DNA from: Bactericera cockerelli
Taxonomy: Eukaryota; Arthropoda; Insecta; Hemiptera; Triozidae
Assembly: GCA_024516035.1 (NCBI GenBank)
Contig: CM044961.1
Span: forward strand, 6,445,515 to 6,509,514
Reading direction: 5' to 3'
DNA length: 64,000 nucleotides
Of this stretch, positions 10,378-20,665 are shown piece after piece; position 1 is the stretch's first letter, and every line of letters starts with the position of its first letter. The translations under genes and the position numbers were made by a program. The notes beneath the pieces are model-generated. The model had not been told where the DNA came from. It ran no database searches and was given only the letters and a program-made list of their open reading frames with translations.

Positions 10378-10695
10378 TGTTAGAAACTCTAGTACTGTAA
10401 TTATGTGTGTTGGTGTATTTCATTATTTTAATTCAAACAACTATGATAGAAAAACTCTAGTACTGTAATTATGTGTGTTGGTGTATTTCATTATTTTAAT
10501 TCAAACAACTATGATAGAAAAACTCTAATACTGTAATTATGTATGTTGGTTTATATCATTATTTTAATTGAAACAACTATGATGGAAAAACTCTAGTACT
10601 GTAATTATGTGTGTTGGTGTATATCATTCTTTTAATTCAAACAACTATGATGGAAAAACTCTAGTACTGTAATTATGTGTGTGTGTTCTCTTGTG
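10240..10695 (+). repeat. About 66-bp tandem repeat
   Basis: Five to six copies of TTTTAATTCAAACAACTATG followed by AAAAACTCTAGTACTGTAAT and TATGTGTGTTGGTGTAT. The first copy is interrupted by the 3' tail of the SINE that ends at 10377. Confidence 0.85.
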
Positions 10696-11282
10696 TGGCA
10701 TTTATGTGGTTTGTTTTGTGTGGTTTATGTGGCTCGGTGAAGGAAATCTCATTTTCTTTTCTTTGTTTGAAGTGCCTGTTACAATATTTAAGATTTTTAA
10801 CTGTTAAGTGTCGCATTTATCTTTATTAAACCGTTAGATACTAAACTAATAGCTCTAAGGAGGGTGAGTTTTAAGTGATTTTTTTTTTTTAAATTTATTT
10901 ATTTAATAACAAGATAACATTTACAAAGGTATTCTTCCTAAGCTACAGCTTCTAAGATTAAATTAATCATCATGCCCGAAAAAGAGTTGCTAGAAATTTT
11001 ATGGGAATTTATTATTGTTATTTGTCAGAATAAATTAAAAAGTTCTAAAATAAATAAGAACATTACTTTCCGTTCTATAGGATAAGGAAAGTAAACGATT
11101 ACAATTCTCTCTATACCTTATAGGTAAAAGAAAGTAAAAAGTTACTGAGAGATGATTTTCTATGATTTAAAAGAAAAATGATTACCTAACTACTTTTAAA
11201 AAAATAAAATAATAACGAATCCATATACACTTGTATGTTGTATGCCTTAAATAATTTTGTATGAATGAGAATGGGTTGCTAC

Positions 11283-11553
11283 GTACTACTGATATTCCGA
11301 TTAAAACCGACCTCAGTAGCTTGAGGTTGGCGGACTCGTAATCTGGAGGTCGGTGGTTCGAGTCCCAGTTGTGGCAAACAATTAGCAAAGCGAGTTGGAG
11401 TAATTGTGACATCACGATTGTGAAACACAAATTAATATGATAACTTTTTTTTATATACCGATTAACAATGAATTTCAAACCAACCTTAACCATGAGGTTG
11501 AACAATGGCGACCCCACGTATGTTTGGGGAAAGGCAAACTGAAAGAAGAAAAA
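11283..11553 (+). mobile_element. tRNA-headed SINE, family C, near full length
   Basis: It has the head CCGACCTCAGTAGCTTGAGG, B box GGTGGTTCGAGTCCC, middle GTTGGAGTAATTGTGACATC, the 3' domain AACCATGAGGTTGAACAATG and the GAAAGAAGAA tail. The 111-residue minus-strand open frame here is incidental. Confidence 0.75.
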
Positions 11554-11559
11554 GAATGA

Positions 11560-12778
11560 ATTTCAAAACGAACTTGTCATTTAGTTTTTGTCCCACTAAA
11601 ACTCACCCTAATGTCCTCTGTGTAGATAATTCTTCTTCCCTGTTTCCATTTCATTCACAGGAAGCATTTTGTAAATTATTTCCATTTCAATCTAAACCCT
11701 AATTTAAGAGAAAGATTTTACTAAAATATAAGTACAGAAGAAACCTAATTAATTTAATGCTTTTACTTATTTTATACTGTACTGTTTTTTTATATAATAA
11801 ATCCTATATTTATTTATCATAATAACCTTTTACTGACATTTGACTTTTTTCTTTTCTTTTTCTTCTGAAAACGGCAATTTATTCTGCCCGAATTTATGAA
11901 CGACGCTAAAGCGGAGTCTAAGTTGTTGTTGTTGTAACCAGCATAGCTACACCTGGAGGAATGATAGTCTGTAACCATATCGAGACAAGGAGTCTCATCT
12001 ATACTGTCTTATAAAAGAGAGTTTCACTGACTGACTGACTGATTCATCACTGTTTCTCCGAATTGGTAAGTCCTAGTCAAGTATAAATTTCAACACAACA
12101 CCTCTTAAAATGTTTATTTGCCATAAGTAGGAAGATCGAAGACTCATCTACATCAAGCGAAACGGTTGTTTCGCGGGAGAACGCCTCCCAGAAACTACAG
12201 TGCTTATATATTATGTACTTGTATAGTGTATAGGTATACGTAATAAAAAAAAAAATATCGGAATAAACCAGACAGACAAAAATAAGAAAAACAAGAATGA
12301 TATTTATAAACTATGAAAATAGTTATCAACAAATTTGTTTTATTTTATATAAAAAAACTACGAATTCTAAAACCTTAACCGAATTATTTAAATAAATATT
12401 ACGTACTTGTGTCACATTTATAAAATGTTTTGGTCATTAATTAATTTTCATTTTCAAAAATCAACTGAAGCTTGCATAATTTGATATTCTAAGTACTTTA
12501 ACTTTTCAAAGACTGTAACACCTCTCTTTAATTTCTAAGTTTAGGTATATCAGAATTATCAGATACCTAGTACGTTGGTAAAACTTGGAATTTACATAAT
12601 TAAAAAGATAATAAATTAGTAGAATATTTTCTAGTATTTTTATCATTTCATAGATTTTACCTATATCTCTATACCTACTTTAACTTCACAATATGGGTTT
12701 ACTAAATTTAATAATCCTGTATAACACTTCTTTCTTTTACTACAGAACCCGACAAAGTTAAGTACTAAATGCAGTTTC
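11560..12778. other. AT-rich intergenic DNA between the two convergent genes
   Basis: I see no exon, no full repeat and no convincing RNA gene here. There is a short block near 11990-12060 (CTGACTGACTGACTGATTCATC). Confidence 0.4.
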
Positions 12779-12789
12779 AAACTAACCTA

Positions 12790-13048
12790 TCAGTCAGCGT
12801 CGATGGCATGTTGAATACACCGGTTCCCTTCAGAACACCGAAGTTAAGCGACATCCAGCGAGGTTAAGACTTGGATGGGTGACCATTCAAATTCTAATTC
12901 TCGTGACGCTGGCTATTCCCGGCCCCACTCAGGCTGGGTGAGGTCAATGTGAGTAGCAGGTTTGTGAGTTTCCTGCGAATGGAGGGTAAAACCCCCGTCG
13001 TGATATGACCATGGCAGTTGAAAGCGACGTTAAACCCCACTTAAAAAA
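12790..13048 (+). mobile_element. 5S-rRNA-headed SINE, full length with target-site duplication
   Basis: The head closely follows animal 5S rRNA (CGATGGCATGTTGAATACAC, GAAGTTAAGCGACATCCAGC, GACTTGGATGGGTGACCA). The central domain is CCCACTCAGGCTGGGTGAGG, and the 3' end GTTGAAAGCGACGTTAAACC is followed by an A-run. AAACTAACCTA occurs exactly on both sides (12779-12789 and 13049-13059), which marks the insertion as recent. Confidence 0.9.
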
Positions 13049-13324
13049 AAACTAACCTAATTTTGTGTTAAAATATTATCTTAATCTAAAAGAATAATGC
13101 CCTGTTTCTTTTTTCACCCCGTAACTATTTCAATCACTGATTGACAAAAGAACAAAAATGATTTTGTCTTTAATTATTGCACTAACCAATTCATTAACAT
13201 AAAACCTTAAAAAAACATACGAATTAACATTGGCAGTTTTTTTTTTTAATAAGAAGTATAATATGAACACGAATTAAATTTTAAGATTAAACCCTGGACA
13301 ATTTATAAAAAATAGTGTCAACTA

Positions 13325-13575
13325 GGGGACTTAGGCTGGTGTATGCAGAGACGTTTTTTCTATCCCTATAGGGTTCACTGTAGGGTGGTCTCGAGCTTGT
13401 TGTAGGGAAGACTTCGACCTTGACAATTATTTGCTAAAGAGACATCTGAATGCGCATGCGTACAGACGCTTCAAATGGACGTCTCTGAATAACAAAATCA
13501 GCTGAAGGGACATATTATGACCCAGCCATCCCTACAGTGAGGACTCTGCATACCACCCATAGTCACCCTAAGAAA
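13325..13575. mobile_element. Possible foldback element next to the terminal exon
   Basis: GGTGTATGCAGAGACG near 13339 pairs with GGACTCTGCATACCACC near 13541 and CTTAGG with CCTAAG outside it. No coding content is seen. Boundaries are approximate. Confidence 0.35.
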
Positions 13576-13674
13576 AAATATCTAAAGCCCTATCCCCGAA
13601 ATCGATATTTTTTTTTTTTTGACATCAATTTCCTTAACCCTTTTCGACACACCCTCAGAAAAATCAAAAATCTC

Positions 13675-13899
13675 CTAAGAGCTGTCTGCCTCCTCCTCGC
13701 CGGAATCGTCCTCGTCCACGGGGTAGCGGGCGGGGGGCGCGGGGGGGAGGGGCACATGCGGCTCCTGGGAGGGGCGGGGCTGGAGGAGGGACCGGGCGGC
13801 GGAGGTGAGACGCTCGGTCACCAGGTGGGCGATGTGGGAGGAGCGCTTCCAGAGGAACTCCCGGGTCGAGTCGTGCTCGTCCGGACTGTCGACGCGTAC
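13675..13899 (-). CDS. Conserved secreted protein, terminal exon
   Basis: The last coding exon of the minus-strand gene. It enters in phase 0 after CTCCTCTCAG and encodes 74 residues: VRVDSPDEHDSTREFLWKRS, then SSHIAHLVTERLTSAARS, a Pro-rich stretch, and an acidic end VDEDDSGEEEADSS before TAG. The first ~40 residues look like a conserved amphipathic helical segment; the rest is disordered. GC content is about 70%, far above the flanks. The sequence after the stop is AT-rich. The acceptor has been copied many times upstream (13900-14460). Confidence 0.8.
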   Translation of the reverse strand, partial: VRVDSPDEHDSTREFLWKRSSHIAHLVTERLTSAARSLLQPRPSQEPHVPLPPAPPARYPVDEDDSGEEEADSS

Positions 13900-14460
13900 C
13901 TGAGAGGAGACATGGGGACGTAAGGGGTTAATGTTTTATTTATTTCACCTGAGGGGAGACGTTAGGGGACGTACCTGAGAAGGGACGTTTGGGGTTAATT
14001 TTTTTATTTATTTCACTACGCGTACCTTAGTAGGGGCATGGGGACGTAGGGTGTTAATCATTTGTTTATTTTACAACGCGCACCTGAGAAGGTACATTTG
14101 GACAAAAAGGGTTAATGTTTCATAATTTCACAACGCGTACCTGAGAGGAGACATGGGGACGTAAGGGGTTAATGTTTTGTTTAGTTCACAACGCGTACCT
14201 GAGACGGGACGTAAGGGGTTAATGTTCTATTTGTTTCACAAAGTTTACCTGCGAAGGGACGTAAGGGGTTAATGTTTTATTTATTTCACAACGCGTACCT
14301 GAGAGGAGACATGGAGAAAGGGGTTAATGTTTTATTTCGTTCACAACGTGTACCTGAGAGGGGACATGGGGAAGCACAGGGTTGATTATTTATGAATTTC
14401 ATAAAGCGTACCTTAGTGGGGACACGGGGACGTAAGGGTTTTATTAATTAAGTGTTTAGT
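13900..14460 (-). repeat. Tandem array of decoy 3' splice sites before the terminal exon
   Basis: Eight to nine units of about 55-70 bp. In the minus direction each reads AACATTAACCCCTTACGTCC, CCATGTCTCCTCTCAG and then GTACGCGTTG, that is, branch/pyrimidine region, AG, and the first ~8 nt of the real exon (GTACGCGTC). Units differ by deletions in the ATGTCTCC part and by an AT-rich spacer. The downstream-most copy is the functional one. Confidence 0.85.
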
Positions 14461-14490
14461 TCACAACCAAAGTTGTAGATTTATTACAAA

Positions 14491-14729
14491 CTAGCGGGCT
14501 GTCGCCCGCTTTGCGGGCCGAGGCATGGCCGTGAAAGCAAAAAATCCTTTTTCGCCAATGGCAGGTGTTGTAGAGGGAATTTCGAAAAATCCCGTCTTAT
14601 TGCACATCTAGACTATAAGACTATAAGACTACCTACCAAATTTCAGCTTCCTAGGACTTACGGTTTGGGCTGTAGAGCGATGATCAGTCAGTCAGTCAGT
14701 CAGTGACTTTGACATTTATATATTAAGAT
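14491..14729 (+). mobile_element. Dispersed element with GC-rich terminal hairpin
   Basis: Begins CTAGCGGGCTGTCGCCCGCT and TTGCGGGC, able to form a strong hairpin. It continues with CGAGGCATGGCCGTGAAAGC, a (CAGT)n run and ATATATTAAGAT. An inverted second copy is at 29851-30088. It is non-coding here. Such ends are common on insect interspersed repeats, but I do not assign a class. Confidence 0.65.
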
Positions 14730-14832
14730 GTATCTGAGAGGGGACATGGGGACGTATAGGGTTAATTATTTATTTGGTCCACAACTAAAGTTCTAGATTG
14801 ATTACAAAATAAATAATCTTAACAACCAAGAC

Positions 14833-14995
14833 TGCTGCAGGAACTTCCCGATTTCAGGAAATTCTAGAAGTTCCTGAGCGCATTAGGAAGATCGCAAAGT
14901 TCCTGAGAACTTCTAGTTGTTCCTCAATCGCTTAGGAAGTTCTAGATGTTCCTGTTTTGAATTTTAAATTCTTTAGGAAATTCTAGATATTCCTA
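14833..14995. repeat. Array of short palindromes AGGAA..TTCTAGA..TTCCT
   Basis: Five or so imperfect copies of a ~20-28 bp palindromic unit such as AGGAAATTCTAGAAGTTCCT. The TTCTAGAA core resembles a heat-shock element pair, but the spacing of the outer GAA blocks is off by one, so function is doubtful. Confidence 0.6.
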
Positions 14996-15097
14996 GGATC
15001 TTCTGATTTTAATGGGATGTACGTTCCGAAACTATAACAGATAGCCAGAATCTGACTTGAATCGATCACACTACTCGAAAAAGTGATCAGAAGTATG

Positions 15098-15513
15098 GTC
15101 GAAGTTGTTTACTACCGTCCAGACTCAAGGCTTTCTGTTGCGACGAATTAAGGTACTTTGGCGGACAATCAAGGTTTTTCTCCTAGAGTCTAGTCTTTAG
15201 CTAGTCCAGTATCGAGTCAGATTTTGGCTATCTGTAACTGTTTCGGCTGTAGAAGCAGATTCCGGTGGATCTTTATATTCTGGCCGGCGCTGGCGGGATG
15301 GGTGTTTCGGGCGAGAAATAGAAGGATCCAACGGAAACTGCTTCTACAGCCGAATCATTAACAGATCAAACGGAAACAGCCGAAATCTGACTCGATACTG
15401 GGCAAGCTACAGACTAGAATCTAGGAGGGAAACCTCGATTATCCGCCAAAATACCTCGATTCGTCGCAGCAGAAAGCCTTGAGTATGGACGGCAGTCCAC
15501 AACTTTGGCTATA
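15098..15513. mobile_element. Foldback element of about 415 bp
   Basis: The arms (about 15098-15265 and 15335-15513) are inverted copies. Left: ACTACCGTCCAGACTCAAGG, ATCGAGTCAGATTTTGGC, CGGCTGTAGAAGCAG. Right: CTGCTTCTACAGCCG, AATCTGACTCGATACTGG, CCTTGAGTATGGACGGCAGT. The loop (about 15280-15320) is GC-rich. No coding sequence is present. It lies in the intron between the last two exons. Confidence 0.8.
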
Positions 15514-16208
15514 GCAACCGAATGGAATGCAGTGTTGCCAGACCTCATGATTTTCAGGTTGATCTTGTCCATCATTTCTCTACATCCACTCCTATTCTAT
15601 ACTTATACTCCCACTTATACAGTTTATACTATACTATAATTATTATTATTATAGTATGCTTTATTAGGAGGACAAAGTACAATATTAACAGTATAAAATT
15701 AAGAAAAACAAACAAATGACAAAATAAATAACTAAAAAAGAAAATAACACTAATGTCCTACCTAAAGGGCGGGCTTATTACCAGTAGCAATCTCTTCCAC
15801 CCAACCTTTTACACCCAACTATAAGTAGTACTATACGCTTGCTTACCTGTTTGGGCTGAAGCACTGGAATGGAATGCAGTGTTGCCTGACCTCCATGCAT
15901 GATTCTTAGGTTGATCTTGTCCATCATTTCTCTATATCCACCCCTATTCAATACTTATACTCCCACTTATATAGTTTATACTATACTATAAGTATTATTA
16001 TTATTATTACAGTATGCTTTAATAGGAGGACAAAGTACAATGTTAACAGTATAAAATTAAGAAAAACAAACAAATGACAAAATAAATAAGTAAAAAAGAA
16101 AATAACACTAATGTCCTACCAAAAGGGCGGGGTCATTGCCTGTGTCAATCTCTTCCACCCAACCTTTTACACCCAACTATAAGTAAGTAGTCCTATACGC
16201 CTGCTTAC
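15514..16208 (-). repeat. Large-unit duplication carrying decoy 5' splice sites
   Basis: Two copies (starting about 15520 and 15845) of a ~340-bp unit. Each contains part of the exon at 16209, namely GAATGGAATGCAGTGTTGCC and CAGGTTGATCTTGTCCATC on the plus strand; the copy at 15845 also keeps the donor region GCTTACCTGTTTGGGCTG. The exon part is followed by a (TTA)n-headed dispersed repeat ending GCAATCTCTTCCACCCAACC. The exon pieces have drifted and are broken, so they are exon pseudocopies. Confidence 0.8.
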
Positions 16209-16343
16209 CTGTTTGGGCTGGAGCACTCGAATGGAATGCAGTGTTGCCTGACCTCCATGCATGATTCTCAGGTTGATCTTGCCCATCATTTCCGCGGTGG
16301 TGGCGGTGGCACTGCGCAACTCTTTCTTTACTCCCCGACCGAA
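16209..16343 (-). CDS. Conserved secreted protein, exon 7 (FGRG...LHGG-type segment)
   Basis: A 45-codon exon, phase 0 at both ends (ATTTTCAG in, CAG|GTAAGC out). It encodes FGRGVKKELRSATATTAEMM, GKINLRIMHGGQATLHSIR and VLQPKQ. With exons 6 and 8 it forms an uninterrupted conserved-looking domain with alternating hydrophobic strands. I believe this pattern is shared by other insect proteins of unknown function, but I cannot name the family. A lipid-binding beta-rich fold is one loose possibility and is unproven. Confidence 0.8.
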
Positions 16344-16377
16344 CTGAAAATGAGAGGGGAAGCAAGTGAGATTGAGG

Positions 16378-16545
16378 TTCTTCGTAGCTCCGTGGTCAAG
16401 GCGTCACCGTAGGTCTGGTAATCCAGAGGTCGTGGGTTCGGAACCTATCCGGGACATGACAAGTTATCATGTCTGTCCCGGTTGTTCAGTGGTCAAGGTG
16501 TCTGACTGGTAATTCAGAGGTCGCGGGTTCGAAACCACTTGTTTC
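16378..16545 (+). mobile_element. Two adjacent tRNA-like SINE heads
   Basis: GTGGTCAAGGCGTCACCGTA with GGTCGTGGGTTCGGAACC, and then TGGTCAAGGTGTCTGACTGG with GGTCGCGGGTTCGAAACC. Both have a tRNA-like B box and follow each other directly, so this is a dimeric or doubly inserted head. A related copy in reverse is at 18045-18190. Not a functional tRNA as the acceptor ends do not pair well. Confidence 0.6.
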
Positions 16546-16846
16546 TGGATTTTTTTTTGTCAAAATCTTGAAATTTTTAAAATTCGTTCAAGAGATATGT
16601 AAAGGAGTATCTTGTCTTGAATACATTCAAAGAATACCTATTTTACTGTTTATTTAGGTATATTAAAAAAAAAAAAAATAGTGCACTGTGATTGCTTGAA
16701 ACTCCGACTTGACGGGGTGTTTGGCTTAATTTTAATCCTCTTTCATAATATGGCCCTTAACACGTTGATATCCGGCCAAACTTTCCTATGGCTTCTCTAT
16801 GTTCCTGTCAACCTTTGAAGGACGACACGGATACGAACGTGTAAAT

Positions 16847-17050
16847 CTTATTATTATTATTATTATAGTAAGCTTTATTAGGTAGAACAAAAAATATATA
16901 CAGTAAAATACAATGAAATTATAAAGAAAAACAAAAAGATTAAGCAAAGATACAAGAAAAAAAAAAAAAAAAAAAAAAAGAGAATGAAGTTAATGTCCTA
17001 CCTAAAGGGCGGGGTTATTGCCTGTGGCATTCTCTTCCACCTAACCCTTT
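16847..17050 (-). mobile_element. Dispersed element tail with (TAA)n end
   Basis: On the minus strand it starts GGTTGGGTGGAAGAG, passes GGCAATAACCCCGCCCTTTA and ends TAATAAAGCTTACTATAATA with TAA repeats. Further copies are at 1427 (fragment), 15640, 15985, 19556, 23677 and, reversed, 33961. A LINE 3' end is the likely source (poly(A)-signal-like AATAAA and a TAA microsatellite tail), inferred only. Confidence 0.5.
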
Positions 17051-17276
17051 GGCAATCTCTTCCACCCAATAGATTGCTCAGTCAGGGTCAAATTATGAAA
17101 TGGACTTTTATTTAATCTTACTGACACTATGATCATTTTTTTTTTTTTTGGAAGAGGAATGTTTTATTTATTTTTATTAAATATAAAAAACTTCTCCCAG
17201 GGACCATCCTTCCGGAAGGGAACCAAGGATTATCATTATCATTATCTATGATCATTATCCCTCTAGTGGAAATTAC

Positions 17277-17438
17277 CTCTTTCTCAACCTTCAGCATGAG
17301 GGGTCCCACGAAGAACTTGGCCTTGACTGTGGTGTGCGCACTCATGACGTTGACCGTGACGTCACCATCCCTTCTCAGAGTGGACAGACCCAGCAGAGTT
17401 GCCTTGGCACGGGGGTGACTCTTGGCCTTGGGGGGGTT
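17277..17438 (-). CDS. Conserved secreted protein, exon 6
   Basis: A 54-codon exon, phase 0 at both ends (CCATTTCAG in, GAG|GTAATT out). It encodes NPPKAKSHPRAKATLLGLS, TLRRDGDVTVNVMSAHTTVK and AKFFVGPLMLKVEKE. The start of the structured C-terminal domain lies here: a GLSTLRRDGDV turn followed by alternating hydrophobic/polar residues typical of beta strands. The upstream basic residues continue the Lys-rich tail of exon 5. Confidence 0.8.
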
Positions 17439-18044
17439 CTGAAATGGAAGAGTGAATTGTTACCAGTTGAATCTATTTGAAGAGGACAGGGGAAAAAAGA
17501 TGAATGTCCCTTTTTTTGATTTCGAGCTAATTCAATTTTAAGTTTTAAACCTTTTGGACGGTCATCTTTCAAGATCATGGACTCTCATCTTTCTACCCTA
17601 CAAACGATGTGACTCTCATCTTTCTTCCCATGACCTCATGTTTTAAAAACGTAAATATCTACTCAACCTCAACCTTATTCCATATTTCTAACATGTCTAC
17701 GTATTTTTACAATATCAAAGACCTCTAATCCGTATCTAACTCAAATTTCGAAATTTCGGACCTTCATCCTTCTTCAACTGTGTTCTTCATTTGGTCCTGA
17801 TTTTTTAAATAATAATAATAATCAGTATTAGTATAAACAGAAAAGTGAGAAGTTGTATTAGATGTGGATGTGCATGAATATCAGAACAAACCTGGACAGC
17901 TGTTTCGATCTTATTTGCTCTTGTCAGCAGGTAATAGTTCTGAATAACCATGCCATCAACTAACCTCTCTATTTTAATCAGTATAAACAGAAAAGTGTAT
18001 AATAATAATATCGCCTTATTTATAGTGCCCGATTAGGAATGAGT

Positions 18045-18190
18045 CCCATTATTCCAGCAGAAAGCTCAAGACGTATTATTATGTGGTCAAAATCCCAAGT
18101 GGGAGGGTAACTTGTCATGTCCCGGCTGGGTTTAGAACCCGCGACCTCTGGATTACCAGTCAGACGCCTTGACAACTGAGCTACCGGGAC
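18045..18190 (-). mobile_element. tRNA-headed SINE
   Basis: Minus strand: GTCCCGGTAGCTCAGTTGTC, AAGGCGTCTGACTGGTAATC, GGTCGCGGGTTCTAAACCC, then CATGACAAGTTACCCTCCC. Clear A- and B-box-like blocks and a non-tRNA body. Confidence 0.7.
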
Positions 18191-18194
18191 AGAT

Positions 18195-18418
18195 TGGTGT
18201 TATTCAGGTCAGGAGTTTAACCCTCCATTTGCTGGGAACCGTCCAGCCATTCATATTACCTAACTCAGTCTGGGATGGTCTGAAAATAGCAACCTCACGT
18301 TTTCGGACACTGTTCGGAAGGAATAAAATATTTTTTGGAAAATTCTGCCTCCTCTGGGATCGAACTCAGAATCTCTGGACCACGGGCAGTTGTCACAACC
18401 GTTACACCACGGAGGGTA
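18195..18418 (-). mobile_element. tRNA-headed SINE, family B (diverged copy)
   Basis: Minus strand: CCTCCGTGGTGTAACGGTTG, GAGATTCTGAGTTCGATCCC, then a central domain related to TACCCACATTAACCTCACCC on the plus strand (degraded here). Better copies are at 20405 and 21825. Confidence 0.65.
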
Positions 18419-18669
18419 AGACCGACGCGACGCATTCTTTACAAGTATTGGAGCTCCTCTCAATGAATCCAACCCGAAGGATAGCTAATCTTTCTCTCCG
18501 CATTCAATATTTTAGTCAAGAAACCAAACCCTTCAGTTATTCCTATTTTCCAGGGCATACTCTTCCACTCAACCCTATCTAAACCCACCTTTTTTTTATT
18601 ATTATCTGACCTGGTCGCAGGGTTTTCAGTGAAACCCTTACAATTAACACTGCGACCTAATTAGATCTA

Positions 18670-20377
18670 CAGGGTGTCCCGCATACAGATGCAAATATTT
18701 TGAGGGTAGGTTCAACCTACCGTGAACTATCATATGAGCGAAACTTGCAGTGGGGCATTTTGCTTTGTTAAAGAGTTATGGCAAAATCCCTGTTTTTCCC
18801 ACAGGTCTAGAGGTCACTTGGATCGATGCACGTTTTCAAAGAAATGATAACCAGTAAGTAATTTTTTACTTCATGTATGGATAATCATGCATATTTCCCT
18901 TCAAATGCAGTTGGTTGCATGAAAAAAAAATTGAAAGACCAGAGAGATATTTAATCATAAGTTCAATACTTTTCTAAATTTTGATTTTTCCCTTTTTTCC
19001 CTTTCGTGAATTTAAAGTACTTCTACAATTGCAATTCTGCGTATCACTTTTTAAAAAAATACCCTATTATGTTTAGTTTTAGAAAAAAGAAAGCTCATTT
19101 ATATCACTTTAAAGATCATGGAACGCAAGACACACAAAGCTCAAAAAACACTTCTGAATCATGATGGAAAATTCAAAGTTGGCTGAATTTTAACAGAATT
19201 GGCGCGTAATTTGAGGTATAAATACACTGCTCTGGGATGTTTCACAGAAGGAAATTGATCATTCACAGTGGTCGGTCGGTGTGAAATTTTATGTGAATGG
19301 GGTTTCGGGTTTACAGGGTTATCGTGAGGAAAAATGAGAGAGGCTGCAACGAAAGCAGCAACCAGAGGTGTAATTATGGACAAAGAATACACATGGAGAA
19401 AGACTCTGCGCTAACAACAAAAATTGTGATTTTATTTTTAGAATTAAAATTAAAAACATCATTTTTGTGTTTATCACAATCATGATATCAAAAACATAAC
19501 AAAAAAGTGCCGAAAATTAACCTTGAGTAAAACTCGAACATCCAACCTTCAGGTTACTATTATTATTATTAATACTTTATTGATAAACTACAAACATGAT
19601 ACATTCTGCAACACAGGACATGAAATGAAAAGAACCCAAAAGAATATGTAGCGAACCAAGGGCGAGGTTAAAGCTTGTGGCTTTCTCTTCCACCGAACAA
19701 ATTGATCGTCTTGTTATTATAATTATTAGATTTGATTGATATAGTTGGTTAATAGAACTATTAATTTGTACTCAGAAAATTTTCATTTATAACTTGCAGT
19801 TGGCACAAAAATGGTCACACAGACCGCTTCAGGCATCGAGTGTTCTTCAAAATGCAATAGCGCCCAGATTCAAAATTTGAAAGATGTGTTTCTCTCCTTC
19901 TGGTGCCGTTTAATAGGTCGTATCTCATCCGTTCCTTCACGCGTCTGAAAGAACTTTGTATTTATTGAAACAAAATAGCAGAGGGTATTTTTTTAACTAG
20001 TGATACGCAGAATTGCAATTGTAAGAAATACTTTAAATTCACGAAAGGGAAAAAAGGGAAAAATCCAGTTTTAGAAAAATATTGAACTTATGATTAAATA
20101 TCTCTCTGGTCTTTCATTATTTTTTCATGCAACTAACTGCATTTGAAGGGAAATATGCATGACTATCCATACATGAAGTCAAAACTTAACTACTGGCTAT
20201 CGTTTCTTTAAAAACGTGCATCGATCCAAGTGACCTCTAGACCTGTGGGAAAAACAGGGATTTGGCCATAACTCTTTAACAAAGCAAAATGACCCACTGC
20301 AAGTTTCGCCTATATGATAGTCCACGGTGGGCTGAACCTACCCTCAAAATATTTGCATCTGTATACGGGACACCCTG
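18670..20377. mobile_element. Long terminal-inverted-repeat element, non-autonomous
   Basis: The two ends (about 18670-19065 and 19985-20377) are inverted copies of ~390 bp, starting CAGGGTGTCCCGCATACAGA on the left and ending CTGTATACGGGACACCCTG on the right. TA lies outside both ends. The interior has no credible transposase and itself contains the (TTA)n-tailed element at 19556-19700. A lone arm of the same family is at 30692-31034. A TA-targeting DNA transposon is an inference. Confidence 0.8.
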
Positions 20378-20404
20378 TATTGTGACCAGTTGATTCTATT
20401 TGGT

Positions 20405-20645
20405 TTTAACGTCCTGACTTGAGATATATAATTAGATAGTCAGGACGGGGGTTTTACCCTCCATTCGCTGGGAATCGTACCAGCTACCCACATTAACCTC
20501 ACCCAGCCTGGGTAGGGCCGGAAATGCCAGCTTCACGTGTTTGGATGGAACAGAATTTTTGTCGAAAAGTCTGCCCCAACCGGGAGTTGAACTCGGGAAC
20601 TCTGGACTACGGGCAGTAGTCACAACCATTACGCCACGGAGGCTA
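20405..20645 (-). mobile_element. tRNA-headed SINE, family B
   Basis: Minus strand: a tRNA-like head GCCTCCGTGGCGTAATGGTT and CGAGTTCAACTCCCGG, then AAACACGTGAAGCTGGC, the central domain CCCAGGCTGGGTGAGGTTAA, AATGGAGGGTAAAACCCCCG and AGTCAGGACGTTAAAACC. The central domain matches that of the 5S-headed SINE. TTGATTCTATTTGG follows the tail and also occurs just outside the head, possibly a target duplication. Confidence 0.8.
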
Positions 20646-20665
20646 CCATTTGATTCTATTTGGGT

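Larger units (their letters stand above)
17439..18665. other. Intron with SINE cluster
   Basis: It contains pieces of the repeat with TCAGTATTAGTATAAACAG at 17823 and 17975, a tRNA-headed SINE (18045-18190) and a family B SINE (18195-18418), with plain AT-rich DNA elsewhere. No exon seen. Confidence 0.5.

Noticed and set aside
12796..12915. Possible 5S rRNA gene
   Set aside because: The 5S-like block continues into a shared SINE body and A-tail with a target-site duplication, so it is a retroposed copy. The fragment at 23928 is closer to 5S but is incomplete.
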